From positions 3,658,001 to 3,722,000 of the forward strand of contig OZ017750.1 in assembly GCA_963969365.1 (NCBI GenBank): a stretch of 64,000 bases of DNA. The letters run 5' to 3'. How positions within the stretch are numbered: position 1 is the first letter of the stretch; the number at the start of each line of letters is the position of its first letter. This document shows, piece after piece, positions 11,901 to 22,319 of the stretch. The DNA is from Asterochloris sp. CNOR1 (lineage: Eukaryota; Chlorophyta; Trebouxiophyceae; Trebouxiales; Trebouxiaceae). Below the pieces are notes generated by a model. It was not told where the DNA came from. It made no database searches and saw only the letters and a program-made list of their open reading frames with translations. The position numbers and the translations under genes are program-made.

Positions 11901-14900
11901 GCCTGCTGGTCAATGAACGCCAACAATCGCTGCCTGCAGCATATAGTCTCTCACCATGCTGTTCCCCACTGCACACAGGTATGAGGGTCGCTACGCCAAG
12001 CGAAGTGGAGGGCGGTCGGACGGCTGTGCAACCTTTTGGTAAGTTCCTTTCACACTCTGTGCGTCTGCTGCTGCTGATGCTGCTTTGCAGACAGACACTA
12101 TATGTCCTGCTGCCCTGAATGGAAGGAGGGAGAAGGGACTCAGTGAGCCCCCTGGATTGTGGCCGTGCACTGCTGGCTGGGGATGAGCCGCCCTTGGCTT
12201 CTCCCTTTGTGACATGACTGGGCTCATATCAGCATCTGCATGGCTGCAGGCGCAAGGACAAGTTCTGGGCAGTGGCAGTGGATGTGATCCGCTTTCAGAC
12301 GTACAACTTGCAGGACAATGTGGCCATCCTCGTCCTCCTGCACCGCAAAAGTGAGTGCTGCTTTGATATTTTCACCAGGAGAGAGCAGCTGGCAGAAGCT
12401 GGCTGCCCAAGTCTGGCGGCATAGTGTTCCTCAGGACAGCCAATGTCAGCATCAGCATGGAGTCCAGCAGCCTCGCTGGCAGCGTGCTGGGCAGCAGGAG
12501 GGTGTCAAATCACATAAACCTGGCTCATATCAGTGCGCTACTGGTAGCCTGCTGCCTTACAGTGCTAGTGTCAGCCAGTTGACAGGGCAGGCATACGCCT
12601 TCAGGGTGGATGTGATGGCTATGCACCTTCAAAGACTCACTGCCAAGCTGGAGGAAGGCATCATCCCTGACGCAGTCAGGGTCTGTGCTGACCTCATGGG
12701 AACCCACGAAGCGTTGTCTCCTCAAGCTGCCTCACCTCCAATTGTGCAGGTGGTGATCCAGATGATGATGAGGACGAGCCCCGCGATGGAGCAGTTGAGG
12801 TCAACATGACTGTGGACCAGTCGGGGGATGTGAGCTTGCTGTCAGGGGAGGTCCACAAGTGGTTCATGCTTCATGCGGAGCTGCCCAGCGAGGCCAGGAT
12901 GGACCCTGCGCTGCTGGTGGCCAACACCCACATCCTGTTCAACCCCAAACGGGGAGACATCAAGGTGGGTAGGGCAAAGCTTTGCTGGCTTCCTGTGATC
13001 TGCTGCACATGCTCTGCACTCCATTTCCCATCAGACCCAACTGTCAGAAGTTGCTGCGCTGTTGCATGCATGTCCTCTGGCTGGCCAGCCTGACTGGCTG
13101 CTGTCCGAGCAGTGTATGTCCTCAGAGTCTGCTCCGGTGAACCGCAGCAGCGCTCTTTTCAAGCCCACCCCTCAGTCAGCAGATCGCCCACAGCTGAGCG
13201 CATTGAACGACATTGGGTGTAGCCCAGACCTGAACACCTGCCTCGATGTTGCTCTGGCTAGGGCCAGTCTCCATCCATGGAGCCATCTGGTCTGCAGATT
13301 GCGCAGGCACGGACGCTGCTGAGCGTGATGAACGACATCGTGCACAAGTGCAATGGCAACGCGCTGGCCATGGTCATGGGGGACTTCAACTCCACGCCTG
13401 AGAGCGCAGTGTACCGTTTCATCAAGGCTGGGGAGCTCGACTGTCAGACTGTCAGCCGCAAGCTGGTGTCAGGCCAGATACAGGGCACCTCGTGGCCCGC
13501 TGCCATGGAAAAGGTCAGTTGCTGGTCAATCCCAGCCTTGGAAGGTCATTTGGTGTGCAAGTGTCTTCAGCACAGCACAGGGCACATATTGCCAGCTGTC
13601 TTTGACGGGTGGGTGGATCAGCCGGTCTCAGGACAGATCAGCTGGTCCGCTGCCCTGAAGGCTGTGGGTGATGCGAAGCGCAAAGACTTGTAAGGTATCT
13701 CGGGGTGCAGCGTCCTCAGAGTCAGGATCAGGGCAATACCTTGGGTGGTGCTAATGGGTAGAAGACGTCAACAGATGGCCTGGCAAGCCAGTGCTTGCCT
13801 GATGCCGAGTCTGTCCTGGCGATCTGGAGACCTGTACAGAGCTTGAGCACCACCCGTGCAATTGTCAGGGCTGCGCCCTTGCAAAAAGGCGGCCTTGTCA
13901 AGCTTGATGGCAGCCTGAGTGCCCCCCTGGTTGTTGACCTCCAGCCTTCGGACCGCTCTGCAGATGGCTCGGCAGCGCAGCGCTCCCCCAGCGCTGAGTC
14001 TGGAGACTGTGGAGGAAGAGGAGGCTACATCGCCGTTGTCCACAGGCACCTCTGAGCTGGGCGAGTCCGACAGCCCTGAGCGCCTGAGCAAGCGGCTCAA
14101 ACCCTTCTCAGGTGAGGACAGCCAACGGGGCATGCAAGCTGAGGGCTGGTGCGTAATTTCAGAGCCAATTGCCTGGCTTTGAGATTCCTGAGTACGTGCC
14201 AAAGACAGGGCTGGCCCGTCGCAGACCAGACCTGGCTGCTGCAGACCTGCCTGGCCTTTGCAAAGCGACTGTGGCTGCCTGCACAGAGGATGAGCCATTG
14301 CAGATAAGCTCTGGCTTTCTGCAGACCAGCCTGACCAGCTCCTGGCATATGAATCTGGGCCAATCAGCCTCCACACTGTGGCAGATATTGAGGCTCATCT
14401 GGTCCTGACAGCAGGTTGTTGGAGCTCTCTCTGCTCTGTACAATACCATATGCAAGGAGAAGCCTGAGGCTCTGCTCTGCATGGCAAGCAGGTGGTCTCA
14501 ACCCTGCGTGAAGCACTGAGTGCTTCTTTGCAGGTAAGGGCATGGCCCATGTGGTGAGCGAGCCCCATCTGGCGGGGCTGGCAGGGTCTGATGAGGAGGA
14601 AGAGGGTGACTCTGCCACGGAGGCGGTCAGGTCGCGGGGCTCCTTTGATGAGGAGCGCCGCAACCGCCACATCAACGGCAGGTGAGCTGCCAGGGCTGCT
14701 GCGCTACGTCAAACTCTTGCCAGAAGCATCACAGCTGCAGGCCATGTGGCCGCATTGCATCCAGAAAGGAGGGAGCAACCTTGCAGCAGTGACAGCAGCA
14801 GCGGCAACAGCCTTCATCAAGCATGATGTTTGTATCAAGTTTCCATTTTCATGCTGTCTGTCTATTCTGAAGAGAGTGGCAAGGCTTCATGTTTTGCAGT

Positions 14901-17900
14901 CCTGCTCACATGTGGCTTCCTGCGCTTGCAGTGGCGGGCGGGACCCGCCCGCGCCGCGGGCCAGTCAGGCTGAGGCCGTTGCCCTACAGACCCTGCCTGA
15001 CAGCGTGCCCAACCCGACGCGGCTGCGCATCAGCCCCAGCATGGCGCACATTCGCTACTCAGGACTGCCTGGATTGACATCGGCATCCAGCCAGCAGTCA
15101 GGGAGCCATGAGTTGGAGGCCACCTTGGTCGAGGCTGCCGGGGGCCACCCTCTCCAGGTGAGTGGACGCGCCCAAGTCACTCTGCAAACACGGGTGTCAG
15201 TGTCCCAGACCCAAGCTCACTGAGCGGGGATCAGCCACCATCCAGAGAGCCACAACTTGGAGGCGCTGGTCGGTCTCCCAGGGCAGCATGAGGGCCATGA
15301 GCTGCAAACAATACAACATGTTCAGCTTCGCTCTCTCGCTTGTAAGATGGTTACTTTACAGATGACAGCACTGCCGTCCAGGTGGAGATTGAGCCCAACA
15401 GCCCCCCAGGCGCGCGGCGCAGGAGCTTTGAGTTCTCATCTGCCCGCCAAACACCTGCTTCGCTTGGCAGCAATGTGAGAACAGTGGAAACCAAATCCAG
15501 CAACGTCGAGTCAGCAGGCCTGCAGCAGAGCGGGAGCCTGCGGCGCAGCAGCAGCTTGGAGCGCCTGCCCACGCCCAGCCTTGGAGAGCCGTTGCAGGGC
15601 ATGGAGGTCTGTAGTGTGGCTGTGAAGCTGTCTTCAAATATGCATCCAGGGTTTTGGGGAGCCCCCTGGAGGTCAGCAGTGTGGCTGTGAAGCTGTCTTC
15701 AATCAAGGGGTCTGAGTAGGGTGTAGCTGAGCAGCAGTCGGTAAGGAGGCATACAAATGGCAGGCCTTACCCAGGTCAGATATCCTGAGTGCAAGCTCTG
15801 GTGCTGGCCCTCACAGGGCACCAAATGCTCCTTCGCTGGTGCCTGAAGGTGCTGGCGACCCCCAAGTCGCCGCTGATCACCGTGGAGGTGACCCCCTCGA
15901 CGGGGCAGCCTGTGCTCAACCCTTCACGCAGCCCCAGTGCTGCGAAGGCGGAGGCAGCCAAGCAGATGCTGTTGCAGCAGAGCCGGCAGATGCCTTGCAG
16001 CTCGGCTTTGGGTCCAGACGCCGCAGTGGGGGACAGTGTGCTTCAGGTGAGACACCTGCTGCGCTGGTGCCTCCACTGGTCTGAGCATGCCACCAGGCTC
16101 TGCGCCCATGGTGGTTCGTTATGGCAACCTGCTGAGATTGTGGCTGAAGGTTTGCAAGTCAGCGCACACAAGAGCTGTTAAGCTCCTGAAGCGTCTTTCA
16201 TAGACATTGAAGCTGTTTTGCCATTGTTTTTGGAATGGAAGGTGTGATGTGTGCGACAGTTTAAGGGTCTTGCACCACTGCATTGCGGCCCAGCATTCAA
16301 GACTCAGCTTGTGCTCAACAACTGACCCATCGGCCTCGCACCGGCACAGGCCCCACGCAGCTTCGCTTACCTTTGTTGACTCCCCAGCTGTGGGTCTCTG
16401 GAGGTTGCTGCTTCTTTGATGGCAACAGCCTGAATGTGATCAGTGTCCAAGAAAATGTCAAGCTCGCTAGCTGCCTTCACCAGCTCACTGTCAGCTATGT
16501 CCCTGCAGGACGCTCAGCCTCTGAAGCGCATCAGCTCCCTCAAGACCGACACCAGCAAGGACCTCTCTACGGTGGAGATTTTGGCGCAGTCGCAGCAGGC
16601 CGCCAAGGAAGCTGCAGAGCACCAGGCTACAGAGCACCAGGCACAGAGGCCAGCTCGGCCGCTGGAGTCAGTGCTGGAGAAAGGTCTGCCCCCTGCAGGT
16701 GGGCCGCTCTTGCAGAAAAACCCCTTAAAACTCAGGCTCATCCAGGCATGCTCTTAGTGACTGCCACAAAATGAATGGCGTCCAAGCAGCACTACCCCCT
16801 TCTTGCGCACCTGTCAGCATGAGCTCCCTGGGCTCTGTAGCGGCAGTCCTCCAGGCAATGGCTGCAGCATTAGTGAGCGCCTGCGACATGCGTACTGCTC
16901 ATCATGCCAAGCTTCAGTCGCTCAAGGCATCTTCATGTGTGGTATCAAATGATACCCATGTCAGTCCCACATCTGGAGCTTAATCTTGAAATGCCTGCCC
17001 AACGCAAGAGGGGCACCCAATGCAAGGGTGGCACCCGGACCAGGAGCACTTTGCCATGTGGTTCTTACTGGCCAGTCTGTACTTTTCCTGAGCTTGTGTG
17101 TGGCAGGAACAGCCCACCATCAAGCAGAAGCACCCTTTCTGAGCAATGCCTGGTCACGTGCAGGGCCCTCAGCGTCGGCTGCGCCGCCAAATCCCTTCGC
17201 CGCTGCTGTGGATCGGGACGGCGCCGCTGCCGCAGGCCCTGAGGCTTCCCCCACAGGGCCGGCGTCCGCCAGCAGTGGGGCAGCCCATGTGGGCGCATCG
17301 ACGCCGCAGTCGGCGCTGTCGCCGCGAGGGCACAGTGGGAACGTGTCGCCGCTGGCCATGGTGGTGGAGGACCCAGCAGGTGAGGGTCCCTGAAAGCTTC
17401 CTGTTCTGACCTGGCATGGCATGGCAAGTGCGTCAATCAGAGCTCTATCCTGCTGTCAAATGATGAGTGGGCAGGAGGGGGGTTTTGCGGTGGGTCTGTG
17501 TTCAGGCCCCAGTACCCTTGCGCTGACCCCTGGCTTTCTGCAGGCCAGTGAGGATGGGGCTGAATGGTTCTGCCCCTGAGGCTTGCCTGCCCGCTTCTGC
17601 GGACTTCAGCAACCCCTTCGACGAGGGAGTGCAGGGGTCCTTAGCCGGCGCCTTAGCGGGCACCTCATTGGAAGCTTGTTTGCCTGCCGCTGCAGACTCC
17701 AACAACCCCTTTGGTGACGGTGAGGTGCTGTCACCTTCATCGGCCAGCTCCCGGCAGGGCCCTGCAGCACACTCCCCCCGGCCTCTTCGGCGGTCGTTGG
17801 CTGAGTCCAAGCCCAAGAAGCTCGACTCTTCCACGCCCCCCACAGGGCGGCGGCCGCTCTTCAGGGTGAGTCTCTACCCCTGTCTGTCTTGGCAGACATG

Positions 17901-20604
17901 TTGTTGGGTGGGCGCAGGCAAAGAGTACTGCGTAGTGGGCGCAGTCAAAGAAAGTGCGCATGGCCGCAGTTGAGGCAAGTGTTGGCTTGTTGCCTGTCAC
18001 AGGCCGTCCTCATGGTCGGCTTATCACCTGTCAGAGGGCATCAGTATGGGCGGTCTCAGACACCCACAAGTGGTGGCTGTTGCGCAGTGTACATTCTGTG
18101 GTGGGCAGGGGTTTGAACATCCGGCGCAGCTGGCAGAGGCCCCGCAGCTGCTACCTGTGGAGGCAACTGCTTTTATCAGAAGCTGCTGCTTTCAGGGATA
18201 AAGTTTGTTGTGCTGTTTACTGGTCCCTTGGGCTGCAATTGCCCTCTGGCAAGGTGGTCCTCGCATGTTTCAACAAACAAAGTCTTGCCCTCTGTACAAG
18301 AAGGTGTACAGGTGGAGCGTGAAGCACTTGCAAATGTGTCCTCCCCCATGCCAAACCTGCAGCTACCCTTCTTCCTGCAGGATGCGACTCTCTGAGAGTC
18401 TGATGGGACAGGCGTCGCTTCTTGCATGTTGCCACAGAGCATGCAAACCCTCGTGCAAACCCTACTCTCCCCGCCTGCAGGACGACTCGTGCACGTGGAG
18501 CCCCGAGCACCTGCAGATGGCAGTCGGCTGCCTCCCTGAGGAGCTGCAGGACTGGGCCAGCAAGGCTGATGCTGACAGGCAGCAGCAGGCTACAGAGGCA
18601 GATGAGGGGCAGCAGCAGGCAGGAGACGCTCCCCAGGCGGCGGCAGAAGAGGGGGCCAACGACCCCGCGCAGCCCACCTGGATTGCGCGGCACCCTCTCA
18701 AGCTGCGCAGTGCCTACAATGAGGTGCGTTTCTGGAGAAAGTAGTGCAGGCACTGCGGAGGCAAGTTGCCAACATCAGATCAAGGCTGAACAGCACCGAG
18801 CAAAGTTGCTGGGCCTCCTGTTCTGTCTTGGTTGTATGGGTGATCTAGGTGGTGGGTTTAGGCCTGGAGTGCTGCAGCCCACTTGACACCAGCATGGTAT
18901 TGTGATTCCCCAAAATCCAAGAGTTTGATACTTGTTCTCAGATTGCTTTGCAGACCAACTTGATCTTGCATGCAATCTGTGCACTTTTGGCTTTGCAAAG
19001 GCTGTGTGGCAGTCAGACAGTGGCGTGTAACTTGTCGAAGAGCTTATTTCCATGTCTGTTGGAGATATTGGCAGCTTACCTCTGCCATTTTGCAAAGCCA
19101 TCGTGGTCGGTCAAGTTGTGCAATGGCAGCCAGTATGCTGCTGCTGCACCTCTTCACATCTTGCCATAGTGGCTGCCCGCAAACTTGCAGTCCTAAGGGG
19201 TATAAATCCTCAAAGCCTTGCTTCTGAATGCTGCAGGTTTGTGGGAGGGAGCCCGACTACACCACCTGTCACAGCAAGTTCCTGGGCACTGTAGACTACA
19301 TGTGGTACACGCCCAACGTGAGTGGCTGCCTGCTGCCTTGATGTGGGCTTGGCTGGCTGTCAGGCTTGTGCTGTGCTGCCTGGGACGTCTAGTGAGCACC
19401 TGTTGAGGTTTTTGAGTGCCTGCTTTGCGCAGTGTGACGTGCTCAACCTGCCTGATGCCAGCTGCAGTGCTCTATGCTGAGGCAGTGAGCACAGCTGTGA
19501 CAATCGTAGCTAGGCGCGCCCCTGGGTTCAAGGTTGCCACCGCTGGCCAGCACCCACTGCCAGCAGGCCACATGTCCAGTGCTTTGGGTATCTGCAAGCA
19601 GAGCACATTGCAGAGAATGAGATCCTTGCCGGCCTTGCTCATGGCTGACAACTCATGGCTGCCAGCCCCAGCGCAATCACTGCCAGCCTGCTGGGTGTCT
19701 GCAACTTAAGCCCCAGTGTCAACATGACTTTGCCTGCCATATGCTTCCACAAGTCAACATCTCACAGTGTTTTGCCAAAATCATTGCTGCAGGCTGATGC
19801 TGGCACCACGCTGACTCCTATGCGTACCCTGGAGCCGCCCCCGTTACAGCACCTGTACTGTGGGCTACCCTGCCCTGAGTGGCAGAGCGACCACATCTCC
19901 CTGGTCACTGACTTTTGCGTCAGCCGCCAGAGCTCCAAGCGATCTGTCATGCTCAAGGTGGGCAGCTGGCATGACTGCATTTGGCAGTCAGCTCTGAGCC
20001 AAAGCAACATTTGCGGGCCAGCTTGTTTCAGCAGCGCAGCTGCAGGTCATGCTGTGGATGTCACCGCGCTGGGCAAGAAGGTGTGAGGCTGGAGGGGGCA
20101 AATGGCTGCTGCAGGGTGTTACTTACATGATGCTCATGATAGCAGCAAGGTCCAGTTGGGCTTGAGCCGTATGGGCATCAGCAGAATGCCCAACAATAGC
20201 ATCTGTGTGTGACAAGCCTATGTGAAAAGCACCTACGGGGCTCACTAGACAGATCCAGGCGGCCTTTGTTTTGTAGCAGAGGCAAGCTGCTGCAGCAGTG
20301 CATAAATCTGGAGCTGCTCATTGCAGTCTGAATGTGTCCAACATGCTACTCTGCAGCTCAAGACAAGGGCGAATCTTGTGTGATTTGCCAATGGTGGTGC
20401 TCCTACACATGCTGTCGCAAAGGTCACACCTCAGGGCCCACACACACACCATTTGACTGCTTTAAGCTGACCTGTTTGCTGCTGCAGAGCGTGACCCGTG
20501 AGCAGAACATGGTGCGTGCCCGGAGCAAGACAGTGGACAATGCAATTTTCCCAGCGATGGTGGCCAGTGCCGGGCTGACGCAGCGCCCCTCCCAACGACG
20601 CTGA
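8930..20604 (+). CDS. CCR4-type poly(A) deadenylase (EEP nuclease) with a long internal insert
   Basis: Removes poly(A) tails; endonuclease/exonuclease/phosphatase fold, closest in layout to plant CCR4 homolog 6. Exons, all in phase: (8930 or 9050)-9142, 10449-10618, 11979-12038, 12250-12350, 12750-12964, 13298-13513, 13964-14111, 14534-14681, 14932-15157, 15382-15606, 15849-16046, 16509-16698, 17107-17379, 17549-17865, 18481-18723, 19237-19317, 19793-19957 and 20488-20604. From 9050 they code 1,061 aa. Core motifs in order: VRIMTYNILAEGL, DVMSLQEVDH (metal-binding Glu), NLQDNVAIL, NTHILFNPKRGD, MVMGDFNSTPES, then after the insert LGTVDYMWYTPN and PEWQSDHISLVTDF (catalytic Asp-His). The insert (13964-18723, 656 aa) is Ser/Pro/Ala-rich with acidic patches. 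The start is uncertain: the ATG at 8930 is in an open frame upstream of the 9050 acceptor, but an unseen first exon is possible. Acceptors at 15382, 15849 and 17549 were chosen by phase. Confidence 0.9.
10351..10420 (+). repeat. In-frame copy of the CCR4 exon-2 start
   Basis: The acceptor and first part of the real exon (starting 10449, reading ATAHGELLYK) are repeated 90 bp upstream at 10359, reading ATTHGELQYH, with its own CTGCAG acceptor. The frame stays open from the copy into the real exon. Use of the upstream site would add exactly 30 codons. Confidence 0.7.
13622..13664 (+). repeat. Decayed copy of the CCR4 exon-6 end
   Basis: Intron sequence reading VSGQISWSAALK resembles the end of the preceding exon, VSGQIQGTSWPAAMEK (ending 13513), about 150 bp downstream of it. 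The copy has lost the exact GT donor. Confidence 0.5.
15668..15704 (+). repeat. Copy of the CCR4 exon-10 donor region
   Basis: The end of the exon at 15606 and the following intron (tgtggctgtgaagctgtctt) occur at 15602-15637 and again at 15668-15704, both with a GGAG|GTC junction; period about 68 bp. Confidence 0.65.
17560..17730 (+). repeat. NPF-containing tandem repeat in the CCR4 insert
   Basis: Two related coding units of about 36 residues. The first contains EACLPASADFSNPFDEG, the second EACLPAAADSNNPFGDG. A third NPF tripeptide (PPNPFAAAVD) lies in the exon before (17107-17379). NPF tripeptides are known ligands of EH domains in endocytic proteins; whether these act so is not known. 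Confidence 0.65.
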
Positions 20605-22319
20605 GCACAAACCTCGGCTGACGCTGCAAGGCCCTAGGCAGCGCTGCGCCTCTCTTGGCAGGCAGAGTCGCCCAACGCTGCGTGATGTCTGTTCCACGTT
20701 GCGCACGCAGCTTAGAGCGGCCCACACTGTCTGGCCTCTTGCCAGCGGCAAAACCCAGATCAGCCTCCCTCACACCGCACACACTGCACACACCGTGCTG
20801 GCCGGGCACTGGGGCTGGCCAGCTGGCCCCGTTCCACTCCTCTGCCAATTCCAGCACAGGCACTCATCCAATAATTTGTGGCCTGCAGCAGAAAATGAGA
20901 CAGGCAGGTGCAGCCGAGCCCCGCTTTTGTGCCCCGCTGCGTGACAAGAGCTCACGCTGAATTAGTCAGTAGGTTCTGCCTGCAGCCCTGCTGCCTGTGA
21001 AGGCCTTTTTCCAGGCGTCGCCACAGACTTTCTGATGTATTCTTTTGCACAAGTCCCGTACTGTGGCCCCTGATGGGCCTTGGGTCATTTGAGCTCCGGT
21101 CGCCCTTGGATGCTGTGCCCAGCAATTCAACTTCGCCGCGATACGTGCCACTTGTGAACAGTCCCCAATCTGAGAGAGTATTCTGAGAGTGTACACAGCC
21201 CTGAACATGAACATCTCCAAAGAAATGCCTTGGGGAATGCCTGCGGTGTGTTGAAGATTATACAGGACTGCAGCTGGTGCTTGAGCCTGTTGGCGACTCA
21301 GAGATCAAACATCCATTTATGACATTGAGGCGACACAGAATTGCCCAAGGCCAACCCCAGCATGGAGATGCGCCTCCTGATGGAGATGGGCTGTGCAAGC
21401 GATCAGGCTGACATGAAAGTCAGAAGCTGAGACGTACAATCAGGCCCCATGATGCGCATGTCAAACAAAATGGACCCACTCCAGATGAAGCTGCATTGTT
21501 TGTCTCTGCAACTTGGCATGGACATGCACTGCTGGCAAATCGTTCTGCACTCATTTGCTGACTTTCCACCAACCTGAATATCTCTGCTTGCTGATCACAT
21601 CAAACGAGGTTTCAACAGTGTAGGCTGCCTCCTGAGTTCCCCAATCAAACAAGGCAACAGGGTGAAACATAGTCCCCAGGTAGGCAGGGGTGGTGAACGG
21701 CTGATGAGGCCAGGCTTCAGCATTGATTGTCGCATGATCCCCTCTCTTGACTGTAGAGGCAGATGTCAACCTGCCGGCCAAAGATCTCCAGAACGTCAAG
21801 GGCAGCACTTGCAGTTGCAATGCAACACAGTCAGATGGCTTGCATTAGCTGCAGCCACGGGCGGTGTCAGCATTTCAGGGCCAAGGATGGCCTCCACCAG
21901 CCGCCCAAACTTTGTTGGGCAACCACTCACGCTCCCTGACTATATACTGGCCTTGAAACGCAGGCTACTGCGCAGGCAAATTCCCTGGGAATCTGCAATA
22001 CTGTGAGAAGACACTGGGAATGACCAAGAGCTGATGCGATCATGTGATTGGGACAGGCCAGGTCTCGATGCACAGCATGAACATGTGTAAATCTGGAGGG
22101 ACCGTCTGCTTTCCTTAAATTTGACCAGAATGCATGCATGCGTTGACTGCCGACATGAAGCCCCCAATGCTTCCTGTTGATCCAGTCGTCCAGTCACGGG
22201 CCCTAATGACGATGCTTCGAAGGTCTGGAGCGATTTAGAGAGGCCCCAAATTGTGTTGTCCTGCTTCATCAGGTTCTTGGTCAATGTACTGATGCCATTG
22301 TACTGACTGTGAGGCAGGC
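20605..22319. other. Spacer between CCR4 and the coiled-coil gene
   Basis: Holds the CCR4 3' UTR (from 20605) and the promoter and 5' UTR of the coiled-coil gene (up to 22319). The minus strand carries exon-like blocks described separately. No repeat or RNA gene recognised. Confidence 0.5.
20966..21990 (-). CDS. Possible minus-strand gene, function not recognised
   Basis: Three minus-strand stretches look coding. One at 21925-21800 includes KFGRLVEAILGPEMLTPPV and ALDVLEIFGRQ. One at 21750-21574 (acceptor CTCTACAG, donor CAG|GTTGGT) reads RGDHATINAEAWPHQPF and PVALFDWGTQEAAYTVE. One ends at a stop at 20966-20968 and reads VRDLCKRIHQKVCGDAWKKAF. I could not join them in one consistent phase and recognise no family. 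It could be a small gene convergent with CCR4 or a degenerate one. Confidence 0.3.

Noticed and set aside
18922-19200. Possible extra CCR4 exon in the intron before 19237
   Set aside because: Frames read hydrophobic and Cys-rich shadow sequence, and the exons at 18723 and 19237 already join in phase 0.
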